Assembly (NCBI RefSeq): GCF_000027005.1 | Contig: NC_012965.1 | Span: 1,413,001 to 1,477,000 of the forward strand | Reading direction: 5' to 3' | From: Komagataella phaffii GS115 | Taxonomy: Eukaryota > Ascomycota > Pichiomycetes > Pichiales > Pichiaceae | Length of the DNA: 64,000 nt | Shown here: positions 18,781 to 28,458 of the stretch, in pieces | Position numbering within the stretch: the first letter of the stretch is position 1 | Layout: each line of letters starts with the position of its first letter | The notes under the pieces: generated by a model | Told to the model about the DNA's origin: nothing | What the model saw: the letters and a program-made list of their open reading frames with translations, nothing else | Databases searched by the model: none | Program-made: the position numbers and the translations under genes

Positions 18781-20345
18781 ATGGATGATATAAAGTTTAA
18801 AATGTAAGTTGACGCCAGCACTGACCCTTCAATAAAGTTTAACTAACCTCAAGCCTTTTGTTGAATCCAGATCCTTCGAAATCGTCAAAGACTTTCAAGA
18901 TTATCAATAGCTTACATAAGAAGAATGGACCTTTTGAAGCTGTGTTCTTGATGGGTGATGCCTTTTCATCGAGTGAAGATTTCCAGAATTTGAAATCCCT
19001 GGATGTCCCAGTGTATTGTCAAGAGGAATTAGATAAAGATATTGAGCGTGAAGTACCTGAAGTTGACAATTTACTGTTTTTGGGACGCTTTGGCACGTAC
19101 AAGTTGAATTGTGGATTGACTGTTGGGTATATCTCAGGTAGGATAACGGATTACGATGCAATGTACAAATATTTTGATGGCAAAATTGTGGATATATTGT
19201 TGACTTTTCAGTGGCCCAAGGCCATTGCTAGAGAGAAGAAACTGACTTTGGTCAGTAATGAAAAACTGGATCCAATAGTGTCAATGGTTCAACCAAGATA
19301 TCATTTTGCAGTTGGTACAGACTCTGGAAAATACCTAGAAAGAGATCCCTTTAAATGGAAAGATACAACCAGGGTAACCAGGTTCATTTCATTAGCTAAA
19401 TATGGTAGAGAAGACAAATGGTGTTATGCATTTAAGATTGGTTTATCGAACAGTGAAGACCAACATTTGGATATATCGTCCGAGAACCCTTTTGAAAATC
19501 AGATTGAGGAGCCTGAAGAAGAAAAGGTCCTGAAACGATCATCTGAACCAGATAGTGTTTCTAAGAAAAGAGCAAGGCTTGTGGATCCTTCAACCTGTTT
19601 CTTCTGTCTCTCAAACCCCAAAGTGGCTACCTATATGATTATCTCAATTTCGAGTTCGGTCTATCTTACAGTAGCTAAAGGACCTTTAACCTTTCCTCGA
19701 GATGAACTGAATTTCAGTGGACATGGTATTATTATTGCAATTTCTCATGTTCCCACCTTACGTAGTGGCGTTGAGGATCAACAGCTCAGTGTCCTTAACT
19801 CAGACTTTTACAGAGATATTCTCAAGTACCAGTTGGCTTTGATCAAAATGTTCCAGTCCATTCAGACAACCAATTACTGCGTGGTATTTTTTGAAATCAG
19901 CAGATCTTCTGCCATTCATTATCACATTCAATTCGTCCCCATTCCAACTGAATTGATTGATGGCTTTGAAACACAATTACATAAAACATGCAAGAAAAAT
20001 TCGGAAATGTATCCCAACAATGTCACAGTACAATTTGAAAAGTTAGATGAAACCATCGAAGAAGACAAAAGCAAGCTTGAGTCGATTATGAATGACCAAG
20101 AATACATTCTCTTCACGGTGGCACACAGTGAGTCAAAATATATCAAGTACATTGCCAAGTTACCCAAAGAAGGAACTGTGGACCTACAGCTCCCTAGAAA
20201 AGTTCTGTCGTACCTTCTTTCGACTCCCAAGAGGTCACAATGGCAAAAGTGTGTCCAACCATTCCATGTTGAAGAGGAAGAGGCTCAAAACTTTAGAATA
20301 AAATTCAAACCTTATGATTTCACAATGAACAACACAATAATATAA
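18781..20345 (+). CDS. DRN1: Cwf19-like Drn1, lariat-debranching-associated protein (two exons)
   Basis: Exon 1 is 18781-18803 (MDDIKFK plus two bases), a 50-nt intron follows, and exon 2 is 18854-20345, giving 504 residues beginning MDDIKFKILLLNPDPSKS. The main frame itself has no plausible ATG. The N-terminal half resembles the metallophosphoesterase-like domain of CWF19L1/Drn1 (FEAVFLMGDAF). The C-terminal half has CwfJ-type HIT-like motifs (CFFCLSNPKVATYMIISI, then HxHxQF-like IHYHIQFVP). Drn1 binds the debranching enzyme Dbr1 and assists intron lariat turnover. A basic segment SKKRARL before the second domain may be a nuclear signal. Confidence 0.88.
18804..18853 (+). other. DRN1 intron
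   Basis: 50 nt, GTAAGT donor, AACTAAC branch site at 18841-18847 and acceptor CTCAAG at 18853. The branch A is only 7 nt from the acceptor. Splicing joins AT and C as an Ile codon in frame. Confidence 0.85.
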
Positions 20346-20390
20346 AGTCAAATCATCAATTAGAATACCATAATATAATTTTTTTCTTAA

Positions 20391-22205
20391 CTAATAGAGA
20401 GTACCAAAATGAGTTTGATATCTCACGTTTGGATCTGCCCTAACATTCTGGTTGTCCAAAATAGGACTCAAGATGTTGGAAGGGTTGCTATTAGGGTCAT
20501 TCTTGTGCTTGAAGGTAAAACCGATAAAATTCTTATAGTCACCTCTACACGAACCTTGAGCTTTTCGTTCATCCTCCTCTCGTTTTAACATCACATCTTT
20601 GTACTTGGCTAAGTGTTGTTCATTGTTGAAATCGTCAAAATATCCAGCATCCTCTTCGTTATCCAGATCTGGTACGAATGGAGGTTTACGGGATCTAAGA
20701 TTTGACCAGTCAACCTCTGCAAAATAAGGCAAAGCCATAACATGCTGCATGTCTCTAACACGATCTTTGGGAGAAGCAATACACCTAGAGATAAGATTCC
20801 ATGTACGGTCACTAAAAAAATATCGTCCATCTTCCAACCTGGGTCGTCTCAGTGTTTCTTTCCACTTTCGCAGGTTGTGATATGTCTCATCAGAACTAGC
20901 ACCGGAAAATGGAGGATATCCTACCAGAATTTCGAACAACATACATCCTAATGACCAATAGTCAATGGTGTAATCGTAAGCCTTGCCTTCTAAAACTTCT
21001 AAAGCCATGTAGTCTGGCGAACCAACAACTGAGTGTGCATAGTGAACATCCTTTTCCCTCAAAGATTGGTATAGCTGCCTTCTCTCTTTAATCGACCTCT
21101 CTGTGGGATGGAATTGCAAATCCTTGACCTCATTCAGTTTTAGTTTCATGCTTTCGATCCTATCTGTAGAGACAGAACCAGCAGCCAGACCAAAATCAGT
21201 AAGTTTGATGTGACCTGTCGCATCGATCAGGAAGTTCTCAGGCTTCAGATCACGATGCGTGTAACCCAACTCATGTAAAGAGTTGACAGCTGCAAACATT
21301 TCACTAATATAATATCTTGCTTGAGGAGAATTCAAGACACGGGCTCCCAATAACAGAGTACGGAAATCTCCACCAGGAACAAATTGCATAGCCATGTAGA
21401 CATTATCTGCGTCTTGGAAAGCGTAAAATAACTTGACCAACCACTCAGATCTGGTATTTGTAAGAATGTCTCTCTCGGTTAGTACATGTCTTGCTTCAGA
21501 TCCAGATAAGAGCAGACGTTTACTCAGAACTTTGAGAGCAACAACCTCTTTGGTGTCTTTCTTTTTAGCCAAGTATACTGCACCATATCCACCTTGGCCA
21601 ACCTGAGTTATAATATTAAAGTCCTTATTTCTTGGTTTATTTCTCCTCTTTCTCAAAAGAGCTCTTTCTCTTCCTGTGTAGTTTCTCCATTGAATCTCCC
21701 TTTGTTCTTCAGGAAGTTTCATCAAGGTGTCCTGAACTTTTTCCAGCCTTTCACGACGAGAAATGACATAGTCAAACATGTCATAATAGTAGTCCAGAAA
21801 GTACATTTGGCAAACTGTAGCCAAACGACGAGTCTTGGGGCTGTTAGCCTTCAATTGAATCTCTCGTTGCTTTCTTGTGGGAGAACTAGGTCGGGATTTT
21901 CTGGGACTCTGTCCATAATTTCCATTCTGATGGGACAGTACGCTCTTAGCTGGAGAAGTTGGGGGAGTGTTTTCCTTGCCGGTTAAACTGGTCATTGGTC
22001 TTATCAGTTGAGCATTCGGGAGGTAATTTTCTAGCAAAGGATTCTCTAGCTTTGTTGGAGCAGTGGGCTCAAAAGAAAATTTGCTATCGTTATAATTATC
22101 AAATGTGATACCTTTCATTTCGGAGGTGATGTCTTCCATTTCACCTCCATCCATGGTTTGAAGCTTAGAGCTACGGCCAAAGAAGTTGGTCATCTTTAGC
22201 GTCAT
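20391..22205 (-). CDS. DBF2: Dbf2-type NDR/LATS kinase of the mitotic exit network
   Basis: A 604-residue AGC kinase. The disordered N-terminus is Ser-Pro rich, followed by the Mob1-binding region (TVCQMYFLDYYYDMFDYVISRRERL). The kinase domain has the Gly loop GQGGYGAVY, catalytic loop YTHRDLKPENFLID, DFGLA with the long NDR insert, and activation loop YAHSVVGSPDYMALEVL. The C-terminal hydrophobic motif is FIGFTFKH. These are Dbf2/Dbf20 rather than Cbk1 features. With Mob1 it is activated by Cdc15 and drives Cdc14 release and cytokinesis. The promoter carries an Mcm1-forkhead composite, as expected for a G2/M-expressed gene. Confidence 0.94.
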   Translation of the reverse strand: MTLKMTNFFGRSSKLQTMDGGEMEDITSEMKGITFDNYNDSKFSFEPTAPTKLENPLLENYLPNAQLIRPMTSLTGKENTPPTSPAKSVLSHQNGNYGQSPRKSRPSSPTRKQREIQLKANSPKTRRLATVCQMYFLDYYYDMFDYVISRRERLEKVQDTLMKLPEEQREIQWRNYTGRERALLRKRRNKPRNKDFNIITQVGQGGYGAVYLAKKKDTKEVVALKVLSKRLLLSGSEARHVLTERDILTNTRSEWLVKLFYAFQDADNVYMAMQFVPGGDFRTLLLGARVLNSPQARYYISEMFAAVNSLHELGYTHRDLKPENFLIDATGHIKLTDFGLAAGSVSTDRIESMKLKLNEVKDLQFHPTERSIKERRQLYQSLREKDVHYAHSVVGSPDYMALEVLEGKAYDYTIDYWSLGCMLFEILVGYPPFSGASSDETYHNLRKWKETLRRPRLEDGRYFFSDRTWNLISRCIASPKDRVRDMQHVMALPYFAEVDWSNLRSRKPPFVPDLDNEEDAGYFDDFNNEQHLAKYKDVMLKREEDERKAQGSCRGDYKNFIGFTFKHKNDPNSNPSNILSPILDNQNVRADPNVRYQTHFGTLY

Positions 22206-22311
22206 AATTCAGTGGTTTGTGAGCAAAGCGTAGAAAAGACTTGAGATACGAGTGATAGAGATGAAGAAGAAGGTGTGTTTGTGATTGATAGCCATGAAGG
22301 GAGAGAATGTA

Positions 22312-22334
22312 TATTTACATATTGCCCAATTGGG
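22312..22334 (-). promoter_or_regulatory. Mcm1-forkhead (SFF-like) composite element of DBF2
   Basis: On the DBF2 strand, CCCAATTGGG (22334-22325, matching CCYWWWNNGG) is followed 6 bp later by GTAAATA (22318-22312, matching RTAAAYA). The element lies about 107-129 bp upstream of the DBF2 ATG. Confidence 0.55.
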
Positions 22335-22363
22335 AATTCTTAATTTACCCTTGAAGATGGAAC

Positions 22364-22385
22364 GAACATCTTGGGAACATCTTGG
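22364..22385. repeat. Perfect tandem repeat of GAACATCTTGG
   Basis: Two adjacent identical 11-bp copies (22364-22374 and 22375-22385) lie in the shared DBF2/RRP46 promoter, about 104 bp before the RRP46 ATG. Confidence 0.7.
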
Positions 22386-22488
22386 ACAGCGATGGATTTT
22401 CAAGTGGTTGGTACACTAGTATCTAAGCAAAGAAAAATATTCTTAGAAGAGTAGAGAAAGAAGCTTGAACACATCAAAGGCATACAAC

Positions 22489-23154
22489 ATGGTATTGCCA
22501 GAGTATCAAACGTCTCTGTTGAATAAAGTTGACGGCTCTTCGACTATTTCGATTGGCGAGGTCAAAGTAATTTGCTCGGTAACCGGACCAATTGAAGCTA
22601 AACCACGACAAGAATTACCAACACAATGTGCCATAGAGGTGAACATAAGGCCCGAAGTGGGTGTCGGCTCCACAAGAGAGAAAAACATGGAAGACAAGCT
22701 GAGAGTTGTTCTAAATGGAACTATTAATAAATTTCAGTATCCAAGACAGCTGATTCAAGTACATTTGCATATTATATCAAAGAGTCAAGCGACGGAGAAT
22801 AACCTGAAGGATCTACATGCCTGTATCAATGGAGCGTACCTGGCACTTATTGACGCTAACATATCTCTTTTGAGTTCATTCTTGTCGACATATGCCGTAA
22901 TCAACGATGATAGACTGATATTCAATCCAACTTCTGAACAAATTCAATCCTCAATATCTCATCATTTGGTCTGCTTTGATATCAAAAGCGGCAGGGCCGA
23001 TGAACTTTTGTTCGTCGACTCAGTGGGGGAGTTCACGGAGGGGGAACTTATGACAGTATTGGACCAAAGCATAGAAGAGATTGAATCGATGAATAAAATC
23101 GTTCGAAAGACAATAACCGAGAAAGTGTCAAGGGACTATATCTGGAAATACTAA
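22489..23154 (+). CDS. RRP46: Exosome core subunit Rrp46 (RNase PH-like)
   Basis: A 221-residue protein starting at the ATG at 22489 (MVLPEYQTSLLNKVDGSS). The open frame upstream begins at TTG. The RNase PH fold signature of Rrp46 is clear: GSSTISIGEVKVICSVTGPIEAKPRQELPTQCAIEV, then GSTREKNMEDKLR and YPRQLIQVHLHI. Rrp46 is one of six PH-like ring subunits of the RNA exosome, catalytically inactive in yeast, acting in rRNA processing and RNA decay in nucleus and cytoplasm. Length is close to the S. cerevisiae protein (223). It converges with VAS1, with 60 bp between the coding ends. Confidence 0.93.
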   Translation: MVLPEYQTSLLNKVDGSSTISIGEVKVICSVTGPIEAKPRQELPTQCAIEVNIRPEVGVGSTREKNMEDKLRVVLNGTINKFQYPRQLIQVHLHIISKSQATENNLKDLHACINGAYLALIDANISLLSSFLSTYAVINDDRLIFNPTSEQIQSSISHHLVCFDIKSGRADELLFVDSVGEFTEGELMTVLDQSIEEIESMNKIVRKTITEKVSRDYIWKY

Positions 23155-23214
23155 TACCAATAACAATCTACGTATATAAACAGGATGAAAAATTAAAGTT
23201 ATCATTTGCTCAAT

Positions 23215-26200
23215 TTACAACTTGAGCTGTTGCAAGTTTGCAATCGTAGCATTGAGTCCCTCCAATTCGGAAATGAAGTTCTGTTTCTTAGTTTGATCTT
23301 GCTCTTGAATTTCCTTGGAGGCTTTACTAGCGTAGTTACTTGAGGCTAAAGTCTTTTCTAGAGCTTGCAATGATTTTTCCACCTTGGAAACTTTGTTTTG
23401 GGTCTTGAGTATTTCAGCGTCCAGGTCTACTTGTCCCTTGACTAGAATGTGGGCATTGATCTTAGGAGTAACAGATTGTAAAGCACATCCTTCAGGAACC
23501 TTCTCAGGAGAGTCAATAACAATCAAATCATTAACTGGTTTAATCAATGACACAATAGAATGCTTTTCTTCTGAGGCTAATTTGTAAGCTGCAGCGTCAG
23601 CGGACTCAATGTACAGCTTACCTTCCTTAGTGATTCCGTATTGAGCAAACAATGATCTTGCGGCTCTGGTAATTTCCAAAATTTGTTCGTAGTTTGATTC
23701 AGACGAAATATCATCGTAAGAAGGATTGTACTCTGGGTATGGAGCTTTGGAAATAGAGATTATGCTCTTCTCGGCCTCACGACGGGGCAATCTTTGCCAC
23801 ATCTCTTCGGTCAAAAATGGCATGAAGGGATGGATCAATTTCAAAGCAGCATCAATACAGGTGAATAATGTGTCCTGAGCCGATTTCTTTTGGTCAGCAG
23901 TACCTTCTGTTATCAGATACTTGGAATTCTCAATGTAAACGTCACAAAGTTCGTATAACCAGAACTGGTAAATGGCATTAGTGGCTTCAAAGAAGTCACG
24001 TTTCTCGATGGATTCATTAACAACTTTGGAAGCCTTAGATAACTTATGCAAAATCCATCTTTCAACCAAAGACTCCTTCCCAGTCAGATCACCTGTAGCA
24101 GGGGGTTTGTAGTCGTCTCCTAATCTCATTAAAACAAACTTAGTGGCCTGGTAAATCTTGTTACAGAACTTTCTGTAACCTTCAACACGCAAAATGTCCA
24201 AGTTGATATCTCTTCCACCGGTAGTGTAGGCACAAAGAGCAAATCTCAAAGCATCAGTACCACATTCAGGGATACCGCTCGGATAAGACTCTTTCTGACC
24301 TTTCTTAGCTTTCTCAACCTCCCTTGGATCCAAGTTTCCTCCCAAAAGCTTTGCATGCAAGTCTTCCAAGCTGATACCATTAATGACATCCAATGGGTCA
24401 ACAACATTACCAAGAGATTTGGACATTTTTCTTCCCTGTGCATCACGGACCAATGAATGGCAGAACACCTCTTTGAAGGGAACATCTCCTGTCAACTTTA
24501 AGCCTAAAAGAATCATTCTGGTGACCCAGAAGAAAAGAATATCCCAACCAGTTTCCAGCATAGAAAATGGATAAAACTGTTTCATGTCAGGAGTGTTATC
24601 AGGCCATCCCAAAGTCGAAAACGGCCACAATCCAGACGAAAACCAAGTGTCAAGGACATCCTCGTCTTGTTCAAGAGTGAATATCTTTCCAGCAAACTTG
24701 GCAGAAGCTTTTTCTTGAGCCTCTTCCAAAGATCTACCACTGACCCAGTATTGACCGTCATTCTCGTCGTTCACCTCACCTTCAATATTGACAAAGTAAA
24801 CTGGACAACGGTGTCCCCACCATAACTGTCTAGAGATACACCAATCCTGAATGTTTTCTAACCATCGGAAATATTCCGATTCTGAAACCTTAGGAGTGAT
24901 GGTAATCCTTCCGTCCTTGACGGCTTTAATAGCCTCTGCAGCCATCTTATCTTGGGCAACCCACCATTGTGGTTTCAAATATGGCTCAATGATATCTCCA
25001 GAACGAGAACAAGTAGGAATAGTCATCTCGTTAGGCTCCTCACCTTCGTAAAGATTCAACGCTTTCAAATCATCAATAACAATTTGACGAGCATCGAATC
25101 TCTTCAAACCCTTGTACTTACCACAGTTCTCGTTAAGGTATCCATCATCAGTAAAAATATTAATAAATTCTAGTTTTTGACGCTTACCAGTATTGTAATC
25201 GTTGTTATCATGACCAGGGGTAATCTTCACAGCACCAGTTCCAAATTCCATATCAACAGCCTCAGCATCTGTAACGATAGGAATTTGACGATCCAACAGA
25301 GGGTGCTGGACAAACTTTCCATGCAAATGCTTGTAACGGGGGTCGTCTGGATGAACAGCAACACCGGTATCACCAAAAACAGTCTCTGGACGGGTAGTAG
25401 CTACGATTAACTTTTCATCAGATCCAACAACAGGGTAGGCAAAAGAATGCAATACACCAAACTCTATCTTATTTTCATATCCAGGAACCGAAATAGCAGT
25501 CTTAGCTGGAATGATCTTGTTCTCGACCTCGATGTTTGAAATGGCAGTGTTTAGTTTGACAGACCAGTTGACCAATCTTTGCGCACGGTAAATGGTGCCA
25601 TCTTCGTGTAATCTAACAAACGCCTCGGTGACAGCTTTACTTAGCATTGGGTTCAAGGTGAAAGCCTCTCTAGAAAAATCATAAGAAGCACCCAATTTTT
25701 CAAACTGGGATCTGATTCTATTTTGATAAACGTCTTTCCAGTCCCAGACTTTCTCGATGAACTTTTCACGGCCCAGATCATGTCTGGTCTTGCCTTCCTG
25801 TGCCCACAATGACTTTTCAACCACAGACTGAGTGGCAATACCTGCATGGTCAAATCCAGGCAGGTATAAAGTAGTCTTACCTTTCATTCTGTAGAAACGA
25901 ATCAATGTGTCTTGAAGAGCGATAGTTAGAGCATGTCCAATATGTAAGGCACCAGTGATATTAGGAGGTGGAGCGGGGATGCTGAAAACTCCCGCAGGCT
26001 TGGGCTTACCGTCAGGACCAAACTCAGGTTCAAATAGTCCCTCCTTGACCCACCATTCGTACCATGAGGATTCCACATTCTTGGGGTTGTAAGCCTTGAA
26101 AGCAGGATCTTCCAAAGACGCCAAAATTTTCTTTTCTCCTTTTGGAGTTTGGTCTACATACACAGAGACTTCTTCAACAGGCTTTTTCTCCTTCTTGGTT

Positions 26201-26433
26201 TTCTTCTCAGCGTTTGCCAGTTGGTTTTTCTTCAAAGCTTCCTGCTTGGCCTTTTTGGCCTCAAATTTAGCCAACTTTTCAGCCTTTTTTCTTTCCTTTT
26301 CAAGCTCCTTTTCGGTCTTTACCTTTGGAGGGATGTTTGATTCAGGAACCGTGCTCATACTCGTCGATCTAAAACTGTGAATCTGGGTTACCAATGACTT
26401 GTATTTTTGCAAACCTCTAGGTAATATTCGCAT
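23215..26433 (-). CDS. VAS1: Valyl-tRNA synthetase, probably dual cytosolic/mitochondrial
   Basis: A 1072-residue class Ia synthetase with HIGH at about residues 164-167 (GALHIGHALT) and the KMSKS loop (GRKMSKSLGNV), an editing domain, a DALRFALCAYT segment and a C-terminal coiled coil. The first 25 residues are basic and hydroxylated with no acidic residue, like a mitochondrial presequence. A second ATG at residue 26 (26358) would yield the cytosolic form. S. cerevisiae VAS1 makes both forms from alternative starts. A Lys-rich appended helix follows (about 40-90). A TGACTC (Gcn4-type) hexamer lies at 26452-26457, just upstream of the first ATG. Confidence 0.96.
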   Translation of the reverse strand: MRILPRGLQKYKSLVTQIHSFRSTSMSTVPESNIPPKVKTEKELEKERKKAEKLAKFEAKKAKQEALKKNQLANAEKKTKKEKKPVEEVSVYVDQTPKGEKKILASLEDPAFKAYNPKNVESSWYEWWVKEGLFEPEFGPDGKPKPAGVFSIPAPPPNITGALHIGHALTIALQDTLIRFYRMKGKTTLYLPGFDHAGIATQSVVEKSLWAQEGKTRHDLGREKFIEKVWDWKDVYQNRIRSQFEKLGASYDFSREAFTLNPMLSKAVTEAFVRLHEDGTIYRAQRLVNWSVKLNTAISNIEVENKIIPAKTAISVPGYENKIEFGVLHSFAYPVVGSDEKLIVATTRPETVFGDTGVAVHPDDPRYKHLHGKFVQHPLLDRQIPIVTDAEAVDMEFGTGAVKITPGHDNNDYNTGKRQKLEFINIFTDDGYLNENCGKYKGLKRFDARQIVIDDLKALNLYEGEEPNEMTIPTCSRSGDIIEPYLKPQWWVAQDKMAAEAIKAVKDGRITITPKVSESEYFRWLENIQDWCISRQLWWGHRCPVYFVNIEGEVNDENDGQYWVSGRSLEEAQEKASAKFAGKIFTLEQDEDVLDTWFSSGLWPFSTLGWPDNTPDMKQFYPFSMLETGWDILFFWVTRMILLGLKLTGDVPFKEVFCHSLVRDAQGRKMSKSLGNVVDPLDVINGISLEDLHAKLLGGNLDPREVEKAKKGQKESYPSGIPECGTDALRFALCAYTTGGRDINLDILRVEGYRKFCNKIYQATKFVLMRLGDDYKPPATGDLTGKESLVERWILHKLSKASKVVNESIEKRDFFEATNAIYQFWLYELCDVYIENSKYLITEGTADQKKSAQDTLFTCIDAALKLIHPFMPFLTEEMWQRLPRREAEKSIISISKAPYPEYNPSYDDISSESNYEQILEITRAARSLFAQYGITKEGKLYIESADAAAYKLASEEKHSIVSLIKPVNDLIVIDSPEKVPEGCALQSVTPKINAHILVKGQVDLDAEILKTQNKVSKVEKSLQALEKTLASSNYASKASKEIQEQDQTKKQNFISELEGLNATIANLQQLKL

Positions 26434-26575
26434 GGAGAAAAGGTTTCCCTATGACTCTGGACCCATGAGAGAGTCTGCTCGCGAAGGTAGCATGAGACGA
26501 AAAAAAAAACCGTTTGGTGCACTATCATATCTAAGAGTTCATATGCTTTGGTGTTATTAGATATCTGGAGAAATA

Positions 26576-27919
26576 ATGGGTTTGGCGGATGATTTGGTAT
26601 CCGATTTCTCTGATGACGAAGAGCTGAACTCTGAGTTAATTACGGGGAGCAAGGGAGGTTCACTGAATGGTGGGCCAAGTTTGCATGACCTCGTGAACCG
26701 TCAAGATCTTCTTGCAATTGACTCAGTGAGTGGCCTTTCTCAGGTGAAACCAGAAGTGGAAAAGGCAATTCACAAAATTGGTGAACTCATTGATAAACCT
26801 GTTGATAAAGTTTTGGAGAGAGACTTTTTGAGTAAATGTAATGAAATTTTGGATAAGATCATGGACGAAGTAGTAATATTTCACACATTTGTCAGAATAC
26901 ATTATCATTCAGTGTTTCCTGAATTGGAGGCGTTGATTACAGATCCCGTGCAGTATTGCCAAGTTGTTAAAATTATTGGATACACCTTGTCCAAATCGAG
27001 CAAGTTGGAAGAGGAATTAAGGCAGTATTTGCCCCAAGATAAAGTTCTGGTCGTTTCAATGTCAGCCAGTCTTCAGGCACAGAAGAACACTCAATCGCTC
27101 CAAGAGAAAGAGATGCAAGTAATTGAAGAGGCGTGTGATGTTGTTCAAACCTTTGTTCAGAATCGACAGTCAATACTGGGATATGTCATCTCAAGAGTTC
27201 AAGTGTTTGCTCCTAATGTTACAGCATTGGTTGGTCCCTCTGTGGCATCTCAGCTGATAGCAGTTCATGGCGTTTTGGGGCTATCCCACACTCCATCGTG
27301 TAATATTCCTTCCCTTGGCTCTAAGTCTGGCGATCCAGGCTATCTATACCACTGTGATTTGGTTCAGCAAGTTTATCCAGATTTCAGAAAACAAGCACTG
27401 AGAATAGTTGCTGGTAAAGTAATACTTGCCGCAAGAGTTGATGTGACCGCTGGTGAAGATTACAGTGGCAGCTTTGGCCTCAAGTGGAGAAATGAAGTAA
27501 CGGAGAAACTAGAGAAAATTCAGGCTCCCCCAGAGAACGGACCTACGAAGGCTTTACCAATTCCAATAGATCAGCCATCGAAAAAGAGAGGAGGACGTAG
27601 GATACGGAAGCTGAAAAAACAATTTGAAATGAGTGAGTTACGTAAGGCACAAAACAAGATGGAATTTGGAACACAGGAAGAGTCTACGATCGACGCATTT
27701 GGAGAAGAGATAGGTTTAGGTTTGGCTTCCAAGAACTCACAACTTGGTAAAATCAGAAGCATTGGATCCGTTGGTACTAACCAAGCCAAAATGTCAAAGT
27801 CTATGCTAGCTCGTTTAAAGAACAAGCAAGGTGAATTGAATAATTTGAGTGAAGAATTGGTATTCAATAATCCGGAGGTTTTGGAGCAGAAAAGAAGTCT
27901 TGAGAAATCACAAAAATAG
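26576..27919 (+). CDS. PRP31: Prp31, U4/U6 snRNP-associated splicing factor
   Basis: A 447-residue protein with an acidic N-terminus and a Nop domain: GYVISRVQVFAPNVTALVGPSVASQLIAVHGVLGLSHTPSCNIPSLGS, then KQALRIVAGKVILAARVD. This spans about residues 200-305. A basic segment (PSKKRGGRRIRKLKKQFEMSELRKAQNKMEFG) follows, as in Prp31. The protein binds the 15.5K-U4 snRNA complex and bridges to the U4/U6.U5 tri-snRNP. It is divergent from VAS1 with 142 bp between the start codons. Nop56/Nop58 paralogues share the Nop domain but not the C-terminus. Confidence 0.95.
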   Translation: MGLADDLVSDFSDDEELNSELITGSKGGSLNGGPSLHDLVNRQDLLAIDSVSGLSQVKPEVEKAIHKIGELIDKPVDKVLERDFLSKCNEILDKIMDEVVIFHTFVRIHYHSVFPELEALITDPVQYCQVVKIIGYTLSKSSKLEEELRQYLPQDKVLVVSMSASLQAQKNTQSLQEKEMQVIEEACDVVQTFVQNRQSILGYVISRVQVFAPNVTALVGPSVASQLIAVHGVLGLSHTPSCNIPSLGSKSGDPGYLYHCDLVQQVYPDFRKQALRIVAGKVILAARVDVTAGEDYSGSFGLKWRNEVTEKLEKIQAPPENGPTKALPIPIDQPSKKRGGRRIRKLKKQFEMSELRKAQNKMEFGTQEESTIDAFGEEIGLGLASKNSQLGKIRSIGSVGTNQAKMSKSMLARLKNKQGELNNLSEELVFNNPEVLEQKRSLEKSQK

Positions 27920-28458
27920 GAAGCATATCGTAGAGCGAGTTATTGGATTATGCAAAGGAATCTAACTGCGAGTTGTTACCGTAAGATCTAGAGATTCAGG
28001 ATCGAACATGAGTGCAATGGACATCACCCATACTGTTACCGAGTTTTTGGTAGCATGTTTTTGTTGTATCAGAGGGATCAACTTTCCTGCGCATCGAAAC
28101 AATTGAAAATTTCCAATCATCTACAGATCTAGCTAGACATTTAATCTAGGCTCCGACTACGCAGTGAGTTTGCCTCAGCTTTCATTCCTCCCAAATCCCT
28201 TCTTGTACAACTGTGATAGGCCAAAATTGTAATGATATTGTACATACCACACCATATACTGTTTACCAGACAGTCAATTGGTCCCAAAGAAATACACTTT
28301 CACTTCTACTTTAGGCAATTAGGTGGGGGATGGCGAGAAGAATGAATCTCCGAGCTCAAGCGTTGAAATAAAAATAAAATCGAGAGAAACCTCATCGTCC
28401 CGATTGCCTACAGTAAGCCCAACATTTATCAGAGCCCTGCCCCACTCTCTCTCGATCA
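27920..28458. other. PRP31-TPC1 intergenic region with a possible upstream ORF
   Basis: These 539 bp contain the TPC1 promoter. A 13-codon ATG frame (28330-28371) lies 88 bp before the TPC1 ATG and could act as a uORF if transcripts begin upstream of it. No fungal TPP-riboswitch core was seen. Confidence 0.35.

Noticed and set aside
27999..28007. B-box-like GTTCGATCC on the minus strand
   Set aside because: No T-stem pairing and no A box at the right distance.
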